The notes beneath the pieces are model-generated. The model worked only from the letters and a program-made list of their open reading frames with translations. It made no database searches and had not been told where the DNA came from. Positions 8,215 through 16,245 of a stretch of 64,000 nucleotides of DNA are shown in pieces. The stretch's first letter is position 1. Every line of letters starts with the position of its first letter. The position numbers and the translations under genes are program-made. Source of the stretch: JAIBJN01 sp963830885 (lineage in GTDB: Bacteria > Actinomycetota > Thermoleophilia > Gaiellales > Gaiellaceae); the NCBI GenBank assembly GCA_963830885.1, contig CAWHOA010000037.1, forward strand, positions 62,001 to 126,000, in the 5' to 3' direction.

Positions 8215-9261
8215 CTACCAGTAAACGGTGATGGTGAGCGTCTTCCGCCCCCACGCGCGGGCCTGCGCGCAGGTCGGGAACCAGATGTCGATGATCTTGC
8301 CGATGATGGCCGAGCCACGGTCCGCGGCGACCCCGTCGCCGTAGCCGGGGATGTACATCTTCGTCCCGAACGGAAAGACGCGGGTGTCGACGGCCACGGT
8401 CCCCCAGCCCAGCGGGAGGCCGCTCGCCGTTCCCACGCCGCCGCAGTAGGCGACCACGTCGACGACCACGGGCTCGCCCCCGGGTTGCGGGTCGGACGGG
8501 TCGGGCTGCGGCGCCGGATCGGAGCCGGACTCGGGCTCAGTGGTGGCCGGCGGCGGAGCGGGCGTGTCTGCGGCCTCCGCCGCCTGCGCGCTCAGGTCGG
8601 CGATCTGGCGCGAGTTCAGGGCCTGCTGAGCGGCGAGGCTTCCCAGGAAGTCTTCCTGCTCGGAGCGAACGGCCTCGAGCCGGGCCTGCTCGGACTCGGC
8701 CTGCGCGACGACGCGGCGCACCTCGGCGCTCCGGCGCGCGAGCGTCCGGACCGACTGCTGGAGCCGCAGCCGCGCTTCGCGCAGCTCGCCCAGGATCGAG
8801 CGGTCCTGGTCGGCCAGACGGGTGAGGCTGTCGAAGGCCGACAGCGCGTCGTCGAGCGACTCGGCCGCGAGGATGACCGCGAGCGGGTCGACCTCGCCCC
8901 GCACGTAGAGCTCGCGCAGGCGGTTCCCGAGGCGGCGCTCGGCCTCCTCGACGTCGGTGCGGGCCAGCTCGAGCCCGTGCCGCGCGGTGAGCTCGTCGCG
9001 CTCGACCGCGGCGCGCCGCGCGCGCAGGACCGAGACACGGGCCTCCGCGCGCCCGAGCCGCTTCTCGAGCGAGTAGAGCTCGAGGAGGGCGGCGTGAGAG
9101 CGGGCGGCCAGGCCGTCGTTCTGCGCCCGCAGGCGCTCGACCTCGCTCTGCAGGATTGCCGGGTCGTCGGCGAGTGCCGTCGAGGAGAAAAGGAGGGCGG
9201 CGAGCGCGAGTGCGCCGGTCGCCGCGAGCCGCTTCCAGGGTCTTCGGGAGCCCGCGTCCAC
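8215..9261 (-). CDS. Secreted coiled-coil protein with C-terminal 3D domain
   Basis: A 348-residue exported protein: signal peptide at residues 10-31 (ending SSTALA), a long coiled coil to about residue 230, a Pro/Glu/Ser linker (about 232-268), then a 3D domain (double-psi beta barrel) with the signature VAVDTRVFPFGTKMYIPGYG and VAADRGSAIIGKIIDIWF. In firmicute and actinobacterial proteins this domain accompanies lytic transglycosylase or resuscitation-like activity on peptidoglycan. The coiled coil resembles those of EnvC/PcsB/RipA-type wall hydrolases. It is upstream of the response regulator on the same strand and divergent from the NlpC/P60 gene. Confidence 0.85.
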   Translation of the reverse strand: MDAGSRRPWKRLAATGALALAALLFSSTALADDPAILQSEVERLRAQNDGLAARSHAALLELYSLEKRLGRAEARVSVLRARRAAVERDELTARHGLELARTDVEEAERRLGNRLRELYVRGEVDPLAVILAAESLDDALSAFDSLTRLADQDRSILGELREARLRLQQSVRTLARRSAEVRRVVAQAESEQARLEAVRSEQEDFLGSLAAQQALNSRQIADLSAQAAEAADTPAPPPATTEPESGSDPAPQPDPSDPQPGGEPVVVDVVAYCGGVGTASGLPLGWGTVAVDTRVFPFGTKMYIPGYGDGVAADRGSAIIGKIIDIWFPTCAQARAWGRKTLTITVYW

Positions 9262-9317
9262 GAGCGCAGCAGCCTACCAGCTGACCGGGGCCCGACCGCC
9301 CGGTCGGCGTCTTGTGT

Positions 9318-9347
9318 TTGCAGCCCGTCCAGAGCCCCTGTTACTAT
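9318..9347 (+). promoter_or_regulatory. Sigma-70 type promoter for the NlpC/P60 gene
   Basis: TTGCAG (9318-9323) and TACTAT (9342-9347) are separated by 18 bp. The predicted start point near 9354 is about 24 nt before the ATG at 9378. Confidence 0.45.
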
Positions 9348-9377
9348 GCCCGGCTTGTAAGCGCCGCCCAGGCGCAA

Positions 9378-10465
9378 ATGCGCGCGTTTCCCCTGGCAGG
9401 GGGCAGGCATCACACCACACAGTCGACACGCCCTCATCTTCGTGCTCCTCGCGCTGGCGGTGCTGCCGCTGGCGGGGCCGGCGGTCCCGCAGTCGATCGA
9501 GTCGAAGGAGACGGAGGCGCAAGCCGTCATGGCGCAGATCCAGGAGCTGGACTCGAACCTGGAGCTCGTCGTCGACGCCTACAACAACGCGCAGGTCGAG
9601 CTCGACGCGATCAAGGCCGAGCAGAAGGTCAACGCGAAGCGGCTCGACGTCGCCAAGTCGAACCTCGGTGCTGCCCACAGCACACTCGAGGCCCGGCTCG
9701 TCGAGCTGTACAAGAACGGCAGCCCGGACCTCGTCGAGATCCTGCTCGGCTCCTCCAGCCTCGACGAGATCCTCGACGGGATCGACACCGCGAGCCGCGT
9801 CAGCGAGCAGGACGCGCAGATCCTGAACGAGGTGCGCAAGTTCCGGACGGAGATCAAGGACCCGGGAGAGCGCGCTCGCGAAGGCGCGCAAGAAGCAGGA
9901 GGAGGTCGTCGCGGCGCGCGCCGCCCACCAGGCCGAGATCGAGAGCGCGCTCGCACAGCGCCAGCAGCTCCTCTCCTCCATCAAGGACCAGATCGCGGAG
10001 CTCGAGGCCGCCGAGCGCGAGCGCCAGGCTCGGATCGACGCCGCCGCGCAGGCCCGGGTGAACGCCGCTCCGGCCCCGACCACCACCGACTCGCCGACGG
10101 GCGCTCCCTCGTCGCAGTACGGAGGCGTCGTCGGAATCGCCATGCAGTACCTCGGCACCCCCTACGTCTGGGGCGGCTCCTCCCCGAGCGGGTTCGACTG
10201 CTCCGGCTTCACGATGTACGTCTTCTCGCGCGTCGGCGTCTCCATCCCGCGCACGGTCTCCACGCAGTACGGGGCCGGCGTCGCCGTTTCCCGATCGGAG
10301 CTGCAGCCCGGCGACCTCGTCTTCTTCAACGGGCTGGGGCACGTCGGCATCTACGTCGGCGGGAACCAGTTCATCCACTCCCCGCACACGGGCGACGTCG
10401 TCAAGATCTCGGCGATGACCGGGTACTACGACTCGGGCTACGTCGGCGCCCGCCGCATCCTCTAG
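9378..10465 (+). CDS. Secreted NlpC/P60 peptidoglycan endopeptidase with coiled coil (frameshifted)
   Basis: RipA-like wall hydrolase. After a signal peptide (LIFVLLALAVLPLAG) comes a coiled coil to about residue 220 and an NlpC/P60 domain with catalytic Cys in GFDCSGF, His in LGHVGIYVGG and a third polar residue in FIHSPHTGDVV. Two frame breaks are visible. Near 9865 CCC should be CC (DRESALAKARKKQEE continues). At the G5 run 9399-9403, one G too many separates the ATG at 9378 from the signal peptide. Correcting both gives 362 codons. The TAG stop abuts repeat copy B. Confidence 0.85.
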
Positions 10466-10545
10466 CAGGGAGGGCTCGGCGAAACGCAGCCTGTGCCGCT
10501 AGGCCGCGCCGGCGGGAGGGCAGCGCCTCGCCAAGCCCTCCGGGG
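10463..10545. repeat. Dispersed stop-associated repeat, copy B (internally deleted)
   Basis: Starts at the TAG stop of the NlpC gene. Left end GGAGGGCTCGGCGA (about 10469) and right end TCGCCAAGCCCTCC (about 10531-10544) are inverted repeats matching at 13 of 14 positions. The core after the left end (AACGCAGCCTGTGCCGC) matches the other copies, but the middle of the element is missing, leaving an element of about 80 bp. Confidence 0.75.
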
Positions 10546-10591
10546 TCTGTTAGCCTCCCGCGCTTCGCACGCGACCGACGGGAGGGTTGCC

Positions 10592-11770
10592 GTGAACGCG
10601 ACGCCGAGGCTCAGGGTTCAGCGCGATCTTGGTACGACCGAGCTCTGGGAGCGCTCCCTCGAGCGCTCGCTGCGCCGCAGGGCGCGTGAGGCCGCGGACG
10701 AGGGCCTGCCGCGGAGCCTGGTCTCCCTCGCGCTTCTGGACCTCGACGGCCCCGTGGCCCGGAGGCCCGGAACGCGCCGCGACCTCACCGACCCGGAGCT
10801 CTGGGACGTCTCGCAGGCGCGCGCCCGCTGGAAGCGAAAGGCCGCCGAGCCCAGGACGATGCCGCAGGCGCGCAAGGCCGGGGTGACGCTGGTCGTCGCG
10901 GCGATGGCCGCCGCGCTCCCCGTCTCCGGTGGTGCACACAGCCGTGCGAAGGGCTCCGCCGTGGTCGAGGTTCGCGCCGAGCTCCTCCGGGTCGGCAGCC
11001 GCGGTCCCGCCGTCGCGAAGGTACAGCGTGCGCTCGGCATCGAGGCCGACGGGATCTTCGGGCCGAAGACGCTCGCGGCGGTGAAGGCGTTCCAGCGCAG
11101 CCATGGCCTGGTCGTCGACGGGATCGTCGGGCCCAGGACAAGGGCGGCGCTCGCCCGCCCGGCGGCCGCGGCGAAGTTCATCCGCGCCTGGTGGGTCGTG
11201 CCCGTGCAGCGCGCGCTCGGCGTGCCGGCCGACGGACTCTACGGACCGGTCAGCCGGGCGGCCGTCCGCGCCTTCCAGAAGAAGCGCGGGCTCATCGTCG
11301 ACGGGATCGTCGGGCCACAGACACTCGGCGCGCTGGGCATCAGCCGGGCTGCTCCTGCTGCGACACCGGCGCCGGCGAAGAAGAAGAAGCCCGCCGCCGC
11401 GCCCGCCGCCTCGTCCCGGGGCGAGCGGGTCGCCGCGATCGCGCAGCGCTACCTCGGCATCCCGTACCGCTGGGGCGGCGAGGCTCCCGGCACGGGGTTC
11501 GACTGCTCGGGGTTCGTGCAGTTCGTCTTCTCGCGCGTGGGCGTCTCGCTCCCGCGGGTCGTCTCGGCGCAGTACCGAACCGGGAGGGCAGTCGCGCGCT
11601 CCGCGCTCAGGCCCGGGGATATCGTCTTCTTCAACGGGCTCGGGCACGACGGCATCTACATCGGCGGCGGCCGCTTCATCCACTCGCCGAGCTCGGGCGA
11701 CGTGGTCAAGATCTCGACGATCACGGGCTACTACGCCGACCGCTGGGTCGGCGCCCGCCGCGTGGTCTAG
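10592..11770 (+). CDS. Secreted NlpC/P60 endopeptidase with two peptidoglycan-binding domains
   Basis: A 392-residue wall hydrolase. The GTG at 10592 has GGAGG 6 nt upstream. A cytoplasmic or leader region of about 95 residues precedes a hydrophobic stretch (VTLVVAAMAAALPVSGG), then two PG_binding_1 repeats (GPKTLAAVKAFQRSHGL and GPVSRAAVRAFQKKRGL), an Ala/Pro/Lys linker and an NlpC/P60 domain with GFDCSGF, LGHDGIYIGG and FIHSPSSGDVV. The catalytic domain is close to that of the upstream gene, so the pair arose by duplication. The long N-terminal extension before the hydrophobic segment is unusual. Confidence 0.9.
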   Translation: MNATPRLRVQRDLGTTELWERSLERSLRRRAREAADEGLPRSLVSLALLDLDGPVARRPGTRRDLTDPELWDVSQARARWKRKAAEPRTMPQARKAGVTLVVAAMAAALPVSGGAHSRAKGSAVVEVRAELLRVGSRGPAVAKVQRALGIEADGIFGPKTLAAVKAFQRSHGLVVDGIVGPRTRAALARPAAAAKFIRAWWVVPVQRALGVPADGLYGPVSRAAVRAFQKKRGLIVDGIVGPQTLGALGISRAAPAATPAPAKKKKPAAAPAASSRGERVAAIAQRYLGIPYRWGGEAPGTGFDCSGFVQFVFSRVGVSLPRVVSAQYRTGRAVARSALRPGDIVFFNGLGHDGIYIGGGRFIHSPSSGDVVKISTITGYYADRWVGARRVV

Positions 11771-11936
11771 GAGGAGTCGGCGAAATACAGCCTGTGCCCC
11801 CGGGCCGCGCTGCTCGTCCCGAAGACCGCGTCCTCAGTCGCGCCGTAGCCTCCGGCTACGAACGCTCCCTGCGTCCTTGTTTCGGAACGACCATCGCGCC
11901 CCGGAAGCGAGCGGTATTCCGCCAACCCCTCCCAGG
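11768..11936. repeat. Dispersed stop-associated repeat, copy C
   Basis: Begins at the TAG stop (11768-11770) as TAGGAGGAGTCGGCGAAATAC and ends near ATTCCGCCAACCCCTCCC, its imperfect inverted repeat. It contains the shared core (CAGCCTGTGCCCCCGGGCCG), the hairpin GTAGCC-tcc-GGCTAC and CGTCCTTGTTTCGGAACGAC. It is collinear with copy D over almost its whole length. Confidence 0.85.
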
Positions 11937-11980
11937 CCGGGAGGGTTCCGGCGCTCCAGGGCGAAAGTCCCTGGTCCCGG

Positions 11981-11986
11981 TAGGCT
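11981..11986 (+). promoter_or_regulatory. -10 hexamer TAGGCT, leaderless start of ku
   Basis: TAGGCT ends 9 nt before the ATG at 11996; the spacer is pyrimidine-rich. Confidence 0.5.
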
Positions 11987-11995
11987 TTTCTCCTC

Positions 11996-12841
11996 ATGCG
12001 AACGATCTGGAACGGCTCCATCAACTTCGGCCTGGTCAACATCCCGATCGGGCTGGCCGTCGCGCAGCAGCGCAAGGACGTGTCGTTCCGGACGCTGCAC
12101 CGCGAGTGCGGCACGCCGATCAAGCAGAAGCGCTGGTGCCCCGTGCACGAGCGCGACGTCGAGGCCGACGAGCTCGTCAAGGGCTGGGAGTTCGCGAAGG
12201 GCCAGTTCGTCCTCGTCGAGGAGTCCGACCTCGAGGCCGTCGCCCTAACCCGCTCGCAGTCGATCGACATCACGAAGTTCGTCGACCTGGAGGACGTCGA
12301 CCCGATCTACTTCGACCGGGCCTACTACCTCGCGCCCGCGGACGCCGCGGCGCAGCGCCGGCCCTACGTCCTGCTCCTACGCGCCATGCAGGAGGCGAAT
12401 GTGGCCGCGATCGGCAAGTTCGTCCTCTGGGGCAAGGAGAACCTCTGTCTCATCCGCCCGCTCGGCGAGTCGCTCGCGCTCGAGACGCTGTACTACGCAG
12501 AGGACATTCGCGCGCGGGACGAGATCGACGGCGCCGTGGGCGAGACCCAGGTGGAGGACCCCGAGCTCGAGATGGCGCGGCAGCTCGTCGCGAGCCTCGT
12601 CGGCGAGTTCGACCCGGAGGAGTTCGTGAACGAGTACCGGGGCGAGCTGAAGGCGATGCTCGAGGCCAAGCTCGCGGGCGAGGAGATCGTCGCGCCGGAG
12701 CAGCCCGAGCCGGCCAAGGTGGTCGACCTGATGGAGGCGCTCAAGGAGAGCGTCGCCCAGGCACGCAAGCAGAAGGACACCCCGGCCGAGAAGAAGAAGC
12801 CGGCCGCGCGCAAGAAACGCGCAGCGTCGGGCTCCCGCTAG
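11996..12841 (+). CDS. ku: Ku protein, non-homologous end joining
   Basis: Bacterial Ku, which binds DNA double-strand ends as a dimeric ring and recruits ligase. The 281 residues start with the family signature RTIWNGSINFGLVNIPIG and have LHRECGTPIKQKRWCPVHER, the central ITKFVDLEDVDPIYFDRAYY and the Lys-rich C-terminal tail (EKKKPAARKKRAA) seen in actinobacterial Ku. Its usual partner LigD is not in the window. The gene ends 2 bp from the convergent small HTH gene. Confidence 0.96.
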   Translation: MRTIWNGSINFGLVNIPIGLAVAQQRKDVSFRTLHRECGTPIKQKRWCPVHERDVEADELVKGWEFAKGQFVLVEESDLEAVALTRSQSIDITKFVDLEDVDPIYFDRAYYLAPADAAAQRRPYVLLLRAMQEANVAAIGKFVLWGKENLCLIRPLGESLALETLYYAEDIRARDEIDGAVGETQVEDPELEMARQLVASLVGEFDPEEFVNEYRGELKAMLEAKLAGEEIVAPEQPEPAKVVDLMEALKESVAQARKQKDTPAEKKKPAARKKRAASGSR

Positions 12842-12843
12842 CG

Positions 12844-13020
12844 CTACGCCGTCGGCGAGCCGGTGGCGACGCCCGTCGCCTCGAGGTGCGCCTGGAACAG
12901 GGTCTTGTCGATCTTGCCGTGGTAGATCGGGATCGATTCCTCGATGCACACCCGGATGACCATGTCCCGGTCGATCCCCAGCTCCTTCGACAGCTCCTCG
13001 GGCGTCAGGTGGTTCGCCAA
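12844..13020 (-). CDS. Small helix-turn-helix-like protein behind an attenuator
   Basis: A 58-residue protein. I start it at TTG 13020 because AGGAGG lies 8 nt upstream; longer frames would run through the terminator stem. The core HLTPEELSKELGIDRDMVIR reads as a helix-turn-helix, followed by a short segment (IPIYHGKIDKTLFQAHLEA). I do not recognise a named family. Expression is probably conditional: an intrinsic terminator at 13049-13079 and a nine-codon open frame lie between the presumed promoter and the gene. Confidence 0.7.
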   Translation of the reverse strand: MANHLTPEELSKELGIDRDMVIRVCIEESIPIYHGKIDKTLFQAHLEATGVATGSPTA

Positions 13021-13048
13021 CGTCGTCTCCTCCTTCGGCTCAGCGCAC

Positions 13049-13079
13049 AAAAAAGCCCGCCGACAGGGCACGGGCGGGC
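13049..13079 (-). terminator. Intrinsic terminator in the leader (attenuator)
   Basis: Read on the minus strand: GCCCGCC, an 11-nt loop, GGCGGGC, then TTTTTT. It lies upstream of the 58-residue HTH gene and on the same strand, so it would stop transcripts before that gene unless overridden. Confidence 0.8.
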
Positions 13080-13113
13080 AGGGCGCGCAGACTCGGGTTT
13101 TCAGGGACGAAGC

Positions 13114-13143
13114 TCAACGGCCTCGTGCTCCTTCCTCGAACAT
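13114..13143 (-). CDS. Putative leader peptide MFEEGARGR
   Basis: ATG at 13143, nine codons and TGA. TATCCT (13150-13155, minus strand) ends 6 nt before the ATG, matching the leaderless starts elsewhere in the window. It is followed by the intrinsic terminator and then the HTH gene. The peptide ends with two Arg codons (CGA, CGT) near the stop. The role as an attenuation sensor is inferred from the arrangement only. Confidence 0.45.
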   Translation of the reverse strand: MFEEGARGR

Positions 13144-13149
13144 AGTCAC

Positions 13150-13159
13150 AGGATACGGT
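13150..13159. promoter_or_regulatory. Divergent overlapping -10 elements (AGGATACGGT)
   Basis: Plus strand TACGGT (13154-13159) is 7 nt before the GTG of the hydrolase gene; minus strand TATCCT (13155-13150) is 6 nt before the leader ATG. The same ten bases occur at 32183-32192 in the same role. Confidence 0.6.
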
Positions 13160-13166
13160 AGGCCGG

Positions 13167-14027
13167 GTGGCCTCGGCAACGCTCCTGCGGGGGTTCGAGC
13201 CGCACGTTGCGGAGATCCGCGGCTTGCGCACCCGCTACTGGCTCGGCGGGGAGGGCGCGCCGCTCGTGCTCGTCCACGGCCTCGGCGGGGCGGCGTACAA
13301 CTTCACGGCGCTGGCGCCGCTGCTTGCCGAGCGGCATCGTGTCCTCGTCCCGGACCTTCCGGGCCACGGCGGAACCGCACCGCTTCCCGCATTCGAGAGC
13401 CTCGGCGACCTCGGGGCCCACGTCGCCGCCGTGGCCGAGCACGAGGGGCTGCTGCCGGCGGCCGTCGTCGGCTACTCGATGGGCGGCGTCGTCGGCCTGC
13501 ACCTCGCGGCAGAACGGCCGGAGTCGGTCGTCGCGCTGGCGCTGATCTCGTCGGCCGGCATCGTCTCGCTGACCCACCGCGCCGGCGTCTGGCTCGACCT
13601 GGTCAGCAAGCTTCGCCCCGCCCGCTTCGTCGCCAGGGCGAGGGGCGCCGTCGCCCGCCGCCCGAACCTGCGCGCCGGCGTCTTCGGCTACTGGGGCGCC
13701 GAGGACCCGCGCGCGCTTCCGCCGGAGGTCGTCGCCGGCTTCCTCGAGGCACAGGTGGAGCACGAGGACGTCCAGAGCGTGGCGCGGGCGCTCCGGAACG
13801 AGGATCCGCGCCTGTACCTCGAGCGTGTCCGCTGCCCGGCGCTCGTCCTCTGGGGCGCCCGGGACCGGCTCATTCCGCTCGAGGACGGCATCGAGTACGC
13901 GCGCCGCCTGCGGGCCCCGCTCAGGGTCGTGCCGGCCGCTGGGCACCTGGTCGTGGGCGAGTACCCGCAGGAGTGCGCCGCCCTCCTGCTCGGCTTCCTC
14001 GAAACTTCGGGCAGCCGACCGGTGTAG
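13167..14027 (+). CDS. Alpha/beta hydrolase
   Basis: A 286-residue alpha/beta-hydrolase-fold enzyme without signal peptide. Oxyanion motif LVHGLGGAAYN, nucleophile elbow GYSMGG, acidic residue in LVLWGARDRLIPLEDG and catalytic His in VVPAAGHLVVGEYP. It resembles 3-oxoadipate enol-lactonase or epoxide-hydrolase-like members, but the substrate is not evident. GTG start preceded by a leaderless-type -10. A lipoprotein gene begins 7 bp after it. Confidence 0.85.
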   Translation: MASATLLRGFEPHVAEIRGLRTRYWLGGEGAPLVLVHGLGGAAYNFTALAPLLAERHRVLVPDLPGHGGTAPLPAFESLGDLGAHVAAVAEHEGLLPAAVVGYSMGGVVGLHLAAERPESVVALALISSAGIVSLTHRAGVWLDLVSKLRPARFVARARGAVARRPNLRAGVFGYWGAEDPRALPPEVVAGFLEAQVEHEDVQSVARALRNEDPRLYLERVRCPALVLWGARDRLIPLEDGIEYARRLRAPLRVVPAAGHLVVGEYPQECAALLLGFLETSGSRPV

Positions 14028-14034
14028 TAGCGGT

Positions 14035-14605
14035 GTGAGGACCTCGGCGGCGTTGCTCGTCCTGCTCGCTCTGGCCGGGTGCGGAGGATCGAACACTCCC
14101 TCCGAGGCATACCCTGCGGCCGCCTGCCCCGTCGACGACGCTGCCCTCTGCGGGCGGGCGGCCGCGGCCGCCGACGCGCTCGCGGCCGGCGACGTCGACC
14201 GGATCGTCGAGCTCAGCTACGCAGACGAGTTCCACTGCGATGAGCTTCCCGCCGAGCTCTTTCCCGACTGCAAGCCGGGGCGGATCCTGAACGGCCACCC
14301 GGCCACCGACGGCGAGACCGAGATCCGACATCCTGACCGAGGAGGCGTACCGCTCTCGACTGACCGGTCTCGGGCCGGCCGAGGTGCGGGGTGTGGGGAC
14401 CTGCGGCCCGGACGATCCCGAGCGCCGTTCCTACCACCTCGCGTTCGCTGCCGGAGAGCGGCTGGGCTCGATCGAGCTCGTCCGCCGCGAAGGCCGGTGG
14501 TGGGTGGGGATGCTCTTCGACGACACCGAGGACGGCTGGAAGCGGCAGTTCTCGGATCCGCAGGCCGAGCTCGCCTGCGGCAACGTCGAGACCTGGGGGA
14601 CTTGA
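14035..14605 (+). CDS. Small lipoprotein of unknown function (frameshifted)
   Basis: The GTG at 14035 opens a lipoprotein signal peptide (ALLVLLALAGC lipobox, Cys near residue 16). The mature part is acidic with four more Cys in the first frame (CPVDDAALC, FHCDELPAELFPDC). The frame breaks near 14325-14332; downstream it continues as ILTEEAYRSRLTGLGPAEVR to ELACGNVETWGT. With one base removed the gene is 190 codons. No family recognised; Cys pairs suggest disulfides outside the membrane. Confidence 0.65.
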
Positions 14606-14653
14606 CAGGCGTTCGTCGGCCTGTATAACCTGTCGGTTAGATAACCGAAAGGT
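14602..14653 (+). promoter_or_regulatory. Promoter and operator of the second ArsR/SRPBCC cassette
   Basis: TTGACA (14602-14607), a 16-bp spacer and TATAAC (14624-14629). A strong dyad follows: left arm ACCTGTCGGTTA (14628-14639), two-base gap, right arm TAACCGAAAGGT (14642-14653), 11 of 12 positions matching. It overlaps the -10 and the start point, as expected for autorepression by ArsR. The sequence differs from the first cassette's operators. Confidence 0.75.
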
Positions 14654-14662
14654 TATATATAG

Positions 14663-15007
14663 ATGGCAGCCGACACCCTCAGCGTCACGCTCTCCGCCCT
14701 CGCCGACCCGACCCGCCGCGCGATCCTCGAGCGGCTTGCGGAGGGGGCGGCGACGGTGAAGGAGCTCTCCGCCCCCTTCAAGATCAGCGGCCCTGCGATC
14801 TCGAAGCACCTGCGAGTGCTCGAGCGCGCCGGCCTGATCGCGCGCGGCCGCGAGGCGCAGTGGCGGCCCTGCCGCCTGGAGGCGGCCCCCCTCCAGGAGG
14901 TTGCGGAGTGGGCGGATGGGTACCGCCGCTTCTGGGAGGGGAGCTACCAGCGGCTCGACCAGTACCTCGAGTACCTGCAACGAGAGGAGAGAGATGACGG
15001 CGACTGA
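14663..15007 (+). CDS. ArsR-family transcriptional repressor (second cassette)
   Basis: A 114-residue winged-helix regulator: LSALADPTRRAILERLAEGA, then FKISGPAISKHLRVLERAGL as recognition helix region and a wing (ARGREAQWRPCRLE). It lacks metal-site cysteines of the ArsR/SmtB type. It overlaps the following SRPBCC gene by 14 bp. It is paralogous to the first ArsR but faces a different operator, so the two circuits are probably separate. Confidence 0.92.
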   Translation: MAADTLSVTLSALADPTRRAILERLAEGAATVKELSAPFKISGPAISKHLRVLERAGLIARGREAQWRPCRLEAAPLQEVAEWADGYRRFWEGSYQRLDQYLEYLQREERDDGD

Positions 15008-15482
15008 GAGCGGAACCCTGATCGTGACGACCCCGTCCGACCGCGAGGTCGTTGCGACGCGGGTCTTCGACGCCCCGCGCGAGCTCGTGTGGAAGGCCTA
15101 CACCGAGCCGGAGCACCTGCAGCAGTGGATGCTCGGCCCGGCGGGCTGGACGATGCCGGTGTGCGAGATGGATCTCCGCCCGGGCGGCGCGTACCGCTTC
15201 GTCTGGCGCAAGGAGGACGGCACGGAGATGACGATCACCGGCACCGTCCGGGAGGTCGAGGCACCCGAGCGGATGGTCAGCACGGAGGAGTGGGGCGGCG
15301 ACTGGCCGGAGGCGCTCAACACGATCGACTTCGCGGAGGATGACGGCCGGACGACGCTGACGACCACGACCGTCTACCCGTCGAAGGAGGCCCGCGACGC
15401 CGCCCTCGGCACCGGCATGACCGACGGCATGTCCGCCAGCTACGACAACCTCGAGGCGCTGCTGCGGAGGCTGTCCGGCTAG
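14994..15482 (+). CDS. SRPBCC (AHSA1) domain protein (second cassette)
   Basis: A 162-residue AHSA1-type protein starting MTATESGTLIVTT, with AGAGGAGAG upstream. Family features: VVATRVFDAPRELVWKAYTE, QQWMLGPAGW, DLRPGGAYRFVWR and the C-terminal DGMSASYDNLEALL helix typical of this subgroup. The ligand or substrate is unknown; such proteins are usually co-expressed with, and controlled by, the adjacent ArsR. Confidence 0.9.
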   Translation: MTATESGTLIVTTPSDREVVATRVFDAPRELVWKAYTEPEHLQQWMLGPAGWTMPVCEMDLRPGGAYRFVWRKEDGTEMTITGTVREVEAPERMVSTEEWGGDWPEALNTIDFAEDDGRTTLTTTTVYPSKEARDAALGTGMTDGMSASYDNLEALLRRLSG

Positions 15483-16224
15483 ACGGGGTTCGGCAGGTCG
15501 ACGAAGTCCCAGGCGATGTCGAAGCGCTCGCCGATCCGTGCGGCGAGCGCTCGCACGCCCAGGGTCTCCGTCGCGTAGTGGCCGCCGGAGATGAAGTGCA
15601 CGCCCGCCTCCTTGGCGGCGTGCTTCGTCGGCTCGTCGGCCTCCCCGGTGAGGAAGCAGTCGTAGCCCTCCACGGCGGCGTCGGCGAGATAGCGGGCGGC
15701 GCCGCCCGAGCAGACCGCCACACGCTCGACCAGCTCGGGGCCGTAGGAGAAGACCAGCGGCATGCGCCCCAGCCGCTCCTGGACGCGCTCCGCGAGGTCG
15801 CTGACGGGAACGGGATCGGGCAGGCGGCCACCGAAGCCGTAGCCGTCGGCGAAGCGGCCGTCCCGCTCGACGCCGAGCTCGTCGCAGAGGAGGGCGTTGT
15901 TGCCGATCTCGGGGTGCGCGTCGAGGGCGAGGTGGTAGGCGACGAGACTCAGGTCGGCGTCGAAGAGCGCCCGCAGCCGCTCCTTCTGGACCCGCCCGAT
16001 CCGGCGCGGCTCGTTGTCCCAGAGGAGGCCGTGGTGGACGAGCACCATCTGCGCCCCGGCCTCCGCGGCGCGCTCGAAGAGCTCGCGCGAGGCGGACACG
16101 CTGCAGACGAGCTTGTGCACCTCCGGCGCGCCGACCACCTGGAGGCCCATCGGCCCGTAGTCGGGGTAGGAGGCGAGGTCGAGGAACTCGTCGCGAAGGC
16201 GACGATCTCGTCTCGGCCCGCCAT
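15479..16224 (-). CDS. Nif3-like dinuclear metal centre protein (frameshifted near its start)
   Basis: Conserved YbgI/Nif3 family protein with a two-metal site; enzymatic role unsettled. Metal ligands are recognisable in LVHHGLLWDN (the HH pair) and the C-terminal SGGHYATETLGV. The ATG at 16224 gives MAGRDEIVAF, but the frame then shifts: DEFLDLASYPDYGPMGLQVV lies in another frame, consistent with one G missing from a GG near 16194. Restoring it gives 249 codons, the usual length. An internal ATG at 16150 would lose a conserved segment. Confidence 0.85.
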
Positions 16225-16230
16225 TCCCGC

Positions 16231-16236
16231 TACCCT
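16231..16236 (+). promoter_or_regulatory. -10 hexamer TACCCT before tRNA-Pro
   Basis: TACCCT ends 9 nt before the first base of the tRNA, the expected distance for a start point just upstream of the mature 5' end. Confidence 0.5.
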
Positions 16237-16245
16237 AGTGCCGTT

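Noticed and set aside
9290..9420. A cyclic di-AMP (ydaO-type) riboswitch upstream of the NlpC/P60 gene
   Set aside because: Such riboswitches often precede wall hydrolase genes, and disA is present, but the predicted leader is only about 24 nt and shows none of the conserved ydaO core words.
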